Positions 1 to 4,803 of a stretch of 7,621 bases of DNA are shown piece after piece; position 1 is the stretch's first letter; each line of letters starts with the position of its first letter. The stretch is from Neisseriales bacterium. GTDB taxonomy: Bacteria > Pseudomonadota > Gammaproteobacteria > Burkholderiales > UBA11063. The stretch is taken from the NCBI GenBank assembly GCA_008017145.1, contig SSGY01000202.1, forward strand, positions 1 through 7,621, given 5' to 3'. Under the pieces are notes generated by a model. It made no database searches and was not told the origin of the DNA. It saw nothing but the letters and a program-made list of their open reading frames with translations. A program made the position numbers and the translations under genes.

Positions 1-446
1 CTATCATTAAAATCAACTGCTTGCTCAGCATCATAAACAATCGCCCCACTAAGTACACCATACTCACGGATAACTTTAGTCAATTCACGAGTATCAACAC
101 CGCAAATCAATGGCACTTGTTTTTGCTCTAACCAGTGTAAAAAAGTTTGCTCACTAGAATGATGGGCTGGCTTATCAAAAAGCGTCTCACAAATCACCCC
201 TTTGGCGTGAATTTGCGCTGATTCCCAACGATGTCCATCTGACACGCCATAATTTCCCAAAATCGGGAAGGTAAACGCTAAAATCTGCCCAGAATACGAA
301 GGATCAGTTAAAGTTTCTTCATAACCAGTCATTCCAGTATTAAATACTACTTCGCCAAAACTGGCAGCAATTTGCCATACTGGTGCCAAGCCTTCAAAGA
401 CCCGTCCATTAGCTAATTTTAAATAGGCTTTTTGCATTGCTATCAT
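1..446 (-). CDS. carA: Carbamoyl-phosphate synthase small subunit, N-terminal part (cut by window edge)
   Basis: This is the glutamine-hydrolysing subunit of carbamoyl-phosphate synthase, which feeds ammonia to CarB to make carbamoyl phosphate for pyrimidines and arginine in the cytosol. About 148 codons are visible, all within the N-terminal CPSase small-chain domain. Recognisable pieces in order are a start region with KLANGRVFEG, then GEVVFNTGMTGYEETLTDPSY, FPILGNYGV (the family usually has a Y-P-x-I-G-N-Y-G-type segment here), and GVDTRELTKVIREYGVLSGAI. The class I glutamine amidotransferase domain with the catalytic Cys-His-Glu lies beyond base 1. The start at 446 (MIAMQKAY) is chosen because GGAG at 453-456 sits 6 nt upstream; an in-frame ATG at 437 is 15 nt from it. 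Only 1 nt separates the start from the pyrE stop, so translation is probably coupled to pyrE. carB is expected next but is not visible. Confidence 0.95.
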   Translation of the reverse strand, partial: MIAMQKAYLKLANGRVFEGLAPVWQIAASFGEVVFNTGMTGYEETLTDPSYSGQILAFTFPILGNYGVSDGHRWESAQIHAKGVICETLFDKPAHHSSEQTFLHWLEQKQVPLICGVDTRELTKVIREYGVLSGAIVYDAEQAVDFND

Positions 447-447
447 A

Positions 448-1035
448 TTATGCTCCGATTAATGCTTCAGCTTGAGCTTTATCCGCCGCTGAAATTTTGC
501 CATGTTTAAGTAAGATTTCAAGCACTTGGTATAAATCAATAATACTATGTAGTGTATATCCTTGTTCAGTTAAGCGTTCTTGACCACCTTGATTGCGGTT
601 AATAAAGCACACGATATCCTGCACTTTTAGCCCAGCCTCTTCTAAGACTACAGTGGTTTCACCAATGCTCATCCCTGTAGTCACGACATCTTCAATCACT
701 AAACAAGTATCGCCAGCTTGATAATTACCCTCGAGAATTTTTTTGGTGCCATATTCTTTGGCTTCTTTGCGCTTTAACAGCATCGGAATTTGATGTGCAT
801 AGGCGATGCCACTGGCAAAAGTCAATGCCGAATATGGTACACCGCAAATTGAATCATATTTAAGACCATTCATTTCGCTATAAATCAAATCACAAAGCGT
901 GGTAAAAATCTTAGGATGTGAAATTGCGGTTCTAATATCAGCATAAACATAGGATTTCTTACCAGATTTAAGAGTAAATTCGCCAAATTTGATCATATCT
1001 ACTGCATACATATCTAAAATTAATTGTTCAAGCAT
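448..1035 (-). CDS. pyrE: Orotate phosphoribosyltransferase, UMP-synthase-like type
   Basis: OPRT transfers orotate onto PRPP to give orotidine 5'-phosphate, the fifth step of de novo pyrimidine synthesis. The 195-residue protein has the type I phosphoribosyltransferase signature VIEDVVTTG at about 113-121 (PRPP loop), the FGEFTLKSGKKS segment at 17-28, and the flexible catalytic loop KRKEAKEYGTKK at 88-99. In E. coli-type PyrE the loop reads RKEAKDHGEGG; here Tyr95 replaces the His. Remembered sequence of the OPRT domain of animal UMP synthase matches far better, with shared CGVPY, QIPML, RRKE-KDYGTK, IEDVVT-G and LEIL elements. The protein ends without an OMP decarboxylase domain, so it is a stand-alone enzyme. 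The start at 1035 has AAGGA at 1046-1042, 6 nt upstream. It follows a leader ORF and attenuator and is followed after 1 nt by carA. Confidence 0.95.
   Translation of the reverse strand: MLEQLILDMYAVDMIKFGEFTLKSGKKSYVYADIRTAISHPKIFTTLCDLIYSEMNGLKYDSICGVPYSALTFASGIAYAHQIPMLLKRKEAKEYGTKKILEGNYQAGDTCLVIEDVVTTGMSIGETTVVLEEAGLKVQDIVCFINRNQGGQERLTEQGYTLHSIIDLYQVLEILLKHGKISAADKAQAEALIGA
453..456 (-). promoter_or_regulatory. Shine-Dalgarno site of carA inside the end of pyrE
   Basis: GGAG on the minus strand lies in the last codons of pyrE, 6 nt before ATG at 446-444. It favours this start over the in-frame ATG at 437-435. Ribosomes finishing pyrE at TAA (450-448) end on top of it, which fits translational coupling. 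Confidence 0.6.
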
Positions 1036-1067
1036 CGTAATTCCTTCTTAATTATTCTTGTAGGCAT

Positions 1068-1096
1068 AAAAAAACTCACTAAAAATAGTGAGTTTT
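1068..1096 (-). terminator. Intrinsic terminator acting as pyrE attenuator
   Basis: On the minus strand, AAAACTCACTA (1096-1086), a TTTT loop (1085-1082) and TAGTGAGTTTT (1081-1071) form a perfect 11-bp stem. The 3' arm runs into a T tract (1074-1068). It lies 32 nt before the pyrE ATG and downstream of the pyr promoter, so by default it would stop transcription before pyrE. The outermost A (1096) is the last base of the leader ORF stop codon. A ribosome stopping there would cover the 5' arm and prevent folding. It may also stop read-through from the tRNA cluster. Confidence 0.88.
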
Positions 1097-1188
1097 CAAT
1101 AGCTAATAAAGTTATCTAAGGTAAATGCAGCGACCTTTACCACTTCATTGCGGTGGCAGATAATATCTGAAATAGGTCTAATTAACAT
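1096..1188 (-). CDS. 30-residue leader peptide of the pyrE-carA operon
   Basis: This short ORF starts at ATG 1188-1186 and ends at TGA 1098-1096. It begins MLIRPISDIICH and ends FTLDNFISY. It has a good Shine-Dalgarno, GAGGA at 1199-1195, 6 nt before the ATG; a second ATG at 1193 is only 1 nt from that site and opens a three-codon frame. It begins about 20 nt after the predicted transcription start. The end of the frame coincides with the first base of the terminator stem, as expected for a leader whose translation controls termination. There are no runs of one regulatory codon (two Arg, two Phe, five scattered Ile), so amino-acid-starvation control is less likely than UTP-dependent coupling. 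The peptide is not recognised as a known family and probably has no function beyond its translation. Confidence 0.7.
   Translation of the reverse strand: MLIRPISDIICHRNEVVKVAAFTLDNFISY
1120..1141 (-). promoter_or_regulatory. Possible RNA-polymerase pause hairpin in the pyr leader
   Basis: GGTAAA (1141-1136) and TTTACC (1125-1120) form a 6-bp perfect stem with a 10-nt loop inside the leader ORF. The 22 nt that follow, up to the leader stop, are about half T. A hairpin followed by U-rich RNA is where polymerase would pause when UTP is low. The position agrees with the pyrBI model, but a 6-bp stem can occur by chance. Confidence 0.4.
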
Positions 1189-1199
1189 TGCATTTCCTC

Positions 1200-1243
1200 A
1201 AAAAAATTTGCGGATTATAGCATAATTCCACTAAGTACAGCAA
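1200..1243 (-). promoter_or_regulatory. Pyrimidine operon promoter with A3T7 initial transcribed sequence
   Basis: The minus strand has a consensus -10, TATAAT (1219-1214), preceded by TGC, giving an extended -10. An 18-nt spacer separates it from TTGCTG (1243-1238), a partial -35. The usual start distance falls on A1209-A1207, so the transcript would begin with A residues followed by seven U (T1206-T1200) directly before the leader SD. Such starts resemble the UTP-sensitive AAUUUG-type start of pyrBI, where polymerase slips on the U run. Confidence 0.75.
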
Positions 1244-1250
1244 GTATAAA

Positions 1251-1272
1251 GTTGCTCTTTTCTTGGAGAAAC
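1251..1272 (-). repeat. Imperfect inverted repeat upstream of the pyr promoter; weak terminator or operator
   Basis: On the minus strand, GTTTCTC (1272-1266) and GAGCAAC (1257-1251) pair in 6 of 7 positions around an 8-nt loop, followed by TTTAT. It could be a weak terminator for the tRNA cluster or a site just upstream of the pyr -35. The rest of 1273-1332 shows no clear signal beyond an AT-rich 5-bp hairpin (TTACA/TGTAA) near 1282-1296. Confidence 0.25.
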
Positions 1273-1332
1273 AATTATTACAAAATCTGTAAGTAATGGC
1301 TATATTTAAGAATGTTGATTTATTATTTTAGA

Positions 1333-1408
1333 TGGTGGCCTGGGGCAGAATCGAACTGCCGACACAAGGATTTTCAATCCTCTGCTCTACCGACTGAGCT
1401 ACCTGGCC
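1333..1408 (-). tRNA. tRNA-Phe (anticodon GAA)
   Basis: A 76-nt cloverleaf runs from 5' GGCCAGG at 1408 to an encoded CCA at 1335-1333. D arms are GCTC/GAGC, the anticodon stem GAGGA/TCCTT carries loop TTGAAAA (anticodon GAA), and the T arm GGCAG/CTGCC holds TTCGATT. The acceptor strands GGCCAGG and CCAGGCC pair except for an A5-A68 mismatch in the middle of the stem, which is unusual. It is the last gene of the cluster, 17 nt after tRNA-Thr. Confidence 0.95.
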
Positions 1409-1425
1409 TTAATATCGGATAAAAA

Positions 1426-1501
1426 TGGTGCCGGAAAAAGGAATTGAACCCTCGACCTTCTGATTACAAGTCAGCTGCTCTACCAACTGAGCTATTCCGG
1501 C
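1426..1501 (-). tRNA. tRNA-Thr (anticodon UGU)
   Basis: A 76-nt cloverleaf has a perfect acceptor stem GCCGGAA/TTCCGGC and an encoded CCA at 1428-1426. The anticodon loop is CTTGTAA (anticodon TGT), on stem GCTGA/TCAGA with a G27-A43 mismatch at its top. The T stem GAGGG/CCTTT contains two G-U pairs. It lies 16 nt after tRNA-Met and 17 nt before tRNA-Phe in what looks like one precursor transcript. Confidence 0.95.
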
Positions 1502-1517
1502 ATTTTGACGACGTTTT

Positions 1518-1594
<77 letters not shown>

Positions 1595-1600
1595 CTTAAC

Positions 1601-1625
1601 GTTGAGATAGGTATTCTATCTCAAC
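1601..1625. repeat. Perfect palindrome covering the tRNA promoter -10 and start
   Basis: On the plus strand GTTGAGATAG (1601-1610) and CTATCTCAAC (1616-1625) are perfect inverse complements around a 5-bp spacer. The element contains the -10 hexamer and the likely start point of the tRNA promoter. As RNA from gltX it would be a stable 10-bp hairpin, but no U tract follows on either strand, so it is not a canonical intrinsic terminator. An operator or an RNA-processing/3'-end hairpin for gltX are both possible. Confidence 0.6.
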
Positions 1626-1642
1626 CCTCATCATCCTGTCAA
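1613..1642 (-). promoter_or_regulatory. Promoter of the tRNA Met-Thr-Phe cluster
   Basis: A perfect -35 TTGACA (1642-1637) and -10 TAGAAT (1618-1613) are separated by 18 nt. The bases upstream (1643-1675) are A/T-rich, rather like an UP element. Transcription would start near 1606, about 12 nt before the mature 5' end of tRNA-Met. The -10 sits inside a palindrome (1601-1625). Confidence 0.78.
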
Positions 1643-1679
1643 TTATTTTTGCAATAATTTTGTAAAAAACCTTGTCGCA

Positions 1680-3047
1680 CTAAGCTCTCAACCGAGCTAA
1701 GACATTGTTTTTACCCAGAATATGGATAATTGCGTCAAATGAAGGAGTTTGTGTAGTTCCACACAATTTTAAGCGTAAAGGCATACCAAGTTGCGGCATT
1801 TTAATATTTTGGCTCGTACAAAATTCTTTAATTAATGCTTTAATTGCATCTAATGACCACTCGTTAAGTGCTTCTATAGCGTTTGCAAAATTATTTAGAA
1901 CTTGTGTTGCACCATCCGTCATATGTTTTGTCAACTCTTCAGCACTTGGTGCTAGTGGTTGATAAAAATATGCTACTTCTTTAGTAAGCGCGTTCAAATT
2001 ATCGCTACGAGCTTTTACCAACTCCATAATTGCGTTAACATCTAATTGCTCAAGCTGAATATTTTGCGCTAATAATTGAGGCGAGATTAACTCAATCAAT
2101 TTGGTATTAGCAGTTGATTTAATATGCTGTGCATTTACCCAGAATAATTTTTTCATATCAAAGCGTGCCGGAGATGGCGAAATATTATTCAAATCAAACC
2201 ATTCAACAAATTGTTCAATACTAAATACCTCATCATCACCATGCCCCCAGCACAGACGCGCCAGATAATTGAGTAATGCTTCAGGCAATATTCCCATATC
2301 GCGATACTGAACAACGCTGACAGGATCATTACGCTTAGACATTTTTTGTCCATCATCGCGTAAGATCATCGGTAAATGCGCATATAGTGGCGGAGTCGCA
2401 CCCAACGCGCGTAAAATATTAATCTGACGTGGCGTATTGTTAACATGATCATCACCACGGGTTACATGAGTAATTTTCATGTCCAGATCATCAACAACCA
2501 CGCAAAAATTATAGGTCGGTGTACCGTCAGAACGAGCAATAATCAAATCATCTAATTCACTATTCGCGATTTCAATCCGTCCTTTAACCAGATCATCCCA
2601 AGCGACAACGCCATCTTGTGGGTTTTTAAAGCGCACTACTGGTTTAACGCCATCACGTGGTTGCTGATGTAAACAGCGACGATCATAACGCGGCTTTTCA
2701 CCACGAGCACGTTGTTCTTCACGCATCTGATCAAGTTCTTCTCTAGAACAATAACAATGGTATGCAGTGCCAGCATCCAACATCTGTTGAATTACTTTCT
2801 TATAACGCTCCATGCGTTGCATTTGATAAAACGGACCTTCGGCATAATCCAATCCCAACCAATCCATTGCATGTAAAATACTATCAACTGATTCTTGCGT
2901 TGAGCGCTCAACGTCAGTATCTTCTACTCTAAGAATAAAAGCTCCATTATTCTTTTTTGCATATGCCCATGAAAACAATGCGGTACGTGCTCCACCAATA
3001 TGTAAAAACCCAGTTGGACTGGGTGCGAAACGTGTTCTAACTGTCAT
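1680..3047 (-). CDS. gltX: Glutamyl-tRNA synthetase
   Basis: This class I aminoacyl-tRNA synthetase charges tRNA-Glu with glutamate in the cytosol. The 455-residue protein (E. coli about 471) has the HIGH-type motif HIGGAR at 16-21 within FAPSPTGFLHIGGARTAL and the KMSKR motif at 235-239. A zinc-binding insert has ligands Cys98, Cys100, Tyr121 and Cys125, in the same arrangement as E. coli GluRS. The Rossmann core continues through NFCVVVDDLDMKITHVTRGDDH. The helical anticodon-binding region follows from about residue 310 and ends with ILGKNNVLARLRA. The start MTVRTRFAPSPT is the family's usual N-terminus; its ribosome site is weak (AAAGA about 7 nt upstream). It is followed on the same strand by the tRNA cluster, none of which is its substrate, and that cluster has its own promoter. 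Whether it also charges tRNA-Gln cannot be told from the sequence. Confidence 0.97.
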   Translation of the reverse strand: MTVRTRFAPSPTGFLHIGGARTALFSWAYAKKNNGAFILRVEDTDVERSTQESVDSILHAMDWLGLDYAEGPFYQMQRMERYKKVIQQMLDAGTAYHCYCSREELDQMREEQRARGEKPRYDRRCLHQQPRDGVKPVVRFKNPQDGVVAWDDLVKGRIEIANSELDDLIIARSDGTPTYNFCVVVDDLDMKITHVTRGDDHVNNTPRQINILRALGATPPLYAHLPMILRDDGQKMSKRNDPVSVVQYRDMGILPEALLNYLARLCWGHGDDEVFSIEQFVEWFDLNNISPSPARFDMKKLFWVNAQHIKSTANTKLIELISPQLLAQNIQLEQLDVNAIMELVKARSDNLNALTKEVAYFYQPLAPSAEELTKHMTDGATQVLNNFANAIEALNEWSLDAIKALIKEFCTSQNIKMPQLGMPLRLKLCGTTQTPSFDAIIHILGKNNVLARLRA

Positions 3048-3153
3048 TTATCGTCTTTCAAATTTAAAAAATTAAGTAACTAATTTCATGATATCACAGC
3101 CTATTGCCTTAAGATCTTTCATTTTAATAATTCCATGCAAAGGCAAACAAATA

Positions 3154-3170
3154 ATTATAGTTTTAACTAT
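3154..3170 (-). promoter_or_regulatory. Possible gltX promoter -10 and short inverted repeat
   Basis: On the minus strand TATAAT (3159-3154) lies just after the stop of the acyl-CoA synthetase gene and could serve gltX, though no convincing -35 is seen near 3177-3182. It overlaps an AT-rich inverted repeat, ATAGT/ACTAT (3157-3170). The remainder of the 115-nt gap shows no clear terminator. Confidence 0.3.
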
Positions 3171-4722
3171 GCGCTAACTCGCGTAACTCCCGTTTTAAAA
3201 TTTTGCCTGTTGCATTACGCGGCAATTTTTCAATAAAGATAATCTTACGCGGTTGCTTAAATGGCGCTAAATGCGGACGAATATAATCTTTTAATTCAGA
3301 TTCCGTAGCCGTTACATCTTCTTTCAATTCAACATATGCTACAGGGGTTTCATTAGCTTCGCTGTCCCTAATACCAATTACTGCACAAGCGTTAACTTTT
3401 TCATTAGTATAAATAATTTCCTCGATTTCACGCGGATAAATATTCATACCTTTGCTGATAATCAAATCTTTTTTACGGTCAACTATAAATACAAAACCAT
3501 CTTTGTCAACTCTACCAATATCACCAGTTCTAAACCAACCATCAATAATTGTTTCTGCTGTATCATTTGGTCGATTATAGTACCCCATCATCACGCAGCC
3601 ACCTTTAACACAAATTTCACCAATTGAATCCCTCGGCAACTGTTTCATTTCTTCGTCAAAAACTTCTACCTGATAGCTAGGTAATGGTTTACCCACTGAA
3701 CCAACTCGATTTTCCCAAGGTAGATTCACGGATACGACGGGAGAACATTCACTAATTCCATAGCCTTGGATTAAAGTGCCGCGCTTAAAGCTAGCGGCAA
3801 AATTACGCATCGTTTCCTCAGCCAAAGGAGCCGCGCCAGAAATAAAACCTTTAACTGAGTGAAACCAGTGAAAATACCATGGTAATTTAGCTTTTGCCAG
3901 AGCGCTATAGACATCTGGAACACCAGCAAAAAATGGTACTCGCTTAAGTAAAACTTGTTTCAGTAAATTAGCAAAGTCACCTTTAGTTGCAATAGAGCGA
4001 ATAACTATCACTCCACTATCGGTAAAAATTGGTAAAATTACCGTTACAGTTAAGGTAAAGGCATGGAACATTGGTAAATAACAAACCATCCTTATGCCGC
4101 CATGCTTAACTCTCAAATGCTGCATGCAACAATGAACATTTGAATGTATATTGTTGTATGATAGCATTGCGCCTTTAGGCTTGCCTGTTGTGCCGGAGGT
4201 ATAAACAATCAAAGCCAACTCTTCGGAAGATTTATCAGCGTATGGAGCAGTATTTTTTTGTTCCGCAATTATTTTTGCATAGTCAATATTGCGATCATTA
4301 ATCACTGGAGCATCACCATCAACCCAGATAATCTTGCAAATATTGGTTTTAATCAACAACTCACGAGTTTCTTTGGCAAATTTTGTCGACGAAAACAATA
4401 CTTTTGCTTGAGAATCATTAACTATATAAGCAATCTCATCTTCTTTGAGAAAATTATTTATTGCCACGACTACAGCACCAAGCTTGCTAATTGCAAATAA
4501 AGTAGCAATGAATTGCCACGAATTTGCCATTACCAATGCAACTTTATCACCCGGTTTAATCCCATAATCATACAAACGACTGGCAACACTATCCGCGTAC
4601 TCCATTAATTGTCGATTACTTATTTTCAGATCACCATCATAGATGATCGTTTTATTCGGGGAGTTTTTAGCATTAGTTGCTACAATATGATAAAAATTAC
4701 GAAAAGGATACTGTTGTGTCAT
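3163..4722 (-). CDS. AMP-binding acyl-CoA synthetase, probably long-chain fatty acid-CoA ligase
   Basis: This is an ANL-superfamily enzyme that adenylates a carboxylic acid with ATP and then forms the CoA thioester. The 519-residue protein has all core motifs: P-loop YTSGTTGKPKG at 174-184, GYGISECSP at 320-328 (often YGMTE in relatives), GWFRTGD at 395-401 with the ribose-binding Asp401, the hinge region DRKKDLIISKGMNIYPREIE at 415-434, and the catalytic lysine Lys507 in NATGKILKREL. The DRKKD hinge followed by ISKGMNIYP is typical of FadD/LcfB-like fatty acyl-CoA ligases, so a medium- or long-chain fatty acid is the best guess. The substrate is inferred, since FadD-like proteins also activate other acids. 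No membrane segment or signal is evident. The start at 4722 has AAGGA at 4732-4728, 5 nt upstream. No other fatty-acid genes are beside it. Confidence 0.85.
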   Translation of the reverse strand: MTQQYPFRNFYHIVATNAKNSPNKTIIYDGDLKISNRQLMEYADSVASRLYDYGIKPGDKVALVMANSWQFIATLFAISKLGAVVVAINNFLKEDEIAYIVNDSQAKVLFSSTKFAKETRELLIKTNICKIIWVDGDAPVINDRNIDYAKIIAEQKNTAPYADKSSEELALIVYTSGTTGKPKGAMLSYNNIHSNVHCCMQHLRVKHGGIRMVCYLPMFHAFTLTVTVILPIFTDSGVIVIRSIATKGDFANLLKQVLLKRVPFFAGVPDVYSALAKAKLPWYFHWFHSVKGFISGAAPLAEETMRNFAASFKRGTLIQGYGISECSPVVSVNLPWENRVGSVGKPLPSYQVEVFDEEMKQLPRDSIGEICVKGGCVMMGYYNRPNDTAETIIDGWFRTGDIGRVDKDGFVFIVDRKKDLIISKGMNIYPREIEEIIYTNEKVNACAVIGIRDSEANETPVAYVELKEDVTATESELKDYIRPHLAPFKQPRKIIFIEKLPRNATGKILKRELRELAHS

Positions 4723-4754
4723 GATAATCCTTAAACAGATAGTAGATATTTGTG

Positions 4755-4780
4755 ATTTTACCTCAAAACAGAGGTTAAAT
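4755..4780. repeat. Imperfect inverted repeat between bepA and the acyl-CoA ligase gene
   Basis: ATTTTACCTC (4755-4764) and GAGGTTAAAT (4771-4780) pair in 9 of 10 positions around a 6-bp spacer. There is no U tract on either strand, so it is a poor intrinsic terminator. It lies 33-58 bp upstream of the ligase ATG, the place for an operator; a -10-like TAAAAT (4760-4755) is within it. The repressor, if any, is unknown. Confidence 0.45.
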
Positions 4781-4803
4781 AGTGATTATTTAGCGAAAAA
4801 GTG

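Noticed and set aside
1096..1188. Amino-acid-starvation (trp/his-type) attenuation at the pyrE leader
   Set aside because: The leader has no run of one codon, and no alternative antiterminator hairpin competing with the terminator arms was found; UTP-coupled control explains the layout better.
1036..1200. PyrR-type RNA attenuator
   Set aside because: No anti-antiterminator structure or recognisable PyrR-binding loop was seen, and a translated leader explains the sequence.
1641..1659. AT-rich inverted repeat AATTATT/AATAATT before the tRNA promoter
   Set aside because: Seven A-T pairs only and no U tract that would end gltX cleanly; more likely part of the A/T-rich upstream promoter region.
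1705..1962. 85-codon open frame on the plus strand
   Set aside because: It lies wholly antisense inside gltX, has no recognisable product, and gltX is certain in this region.
3072..3122. 16-codon ORF (minus strand) upstream of gltX, starting MKDLKAIGCD
   Set aside because: It has only a distant GGA as ribosome site, no terminator or attenuator downstream, and no regulatory codon pattern; probably chance.
4258..4500. 80-codon open frame on the plus strand
   Set aside because: It is antisense to the acyl-CoA ligase coding sequence, with no family features in its translation.
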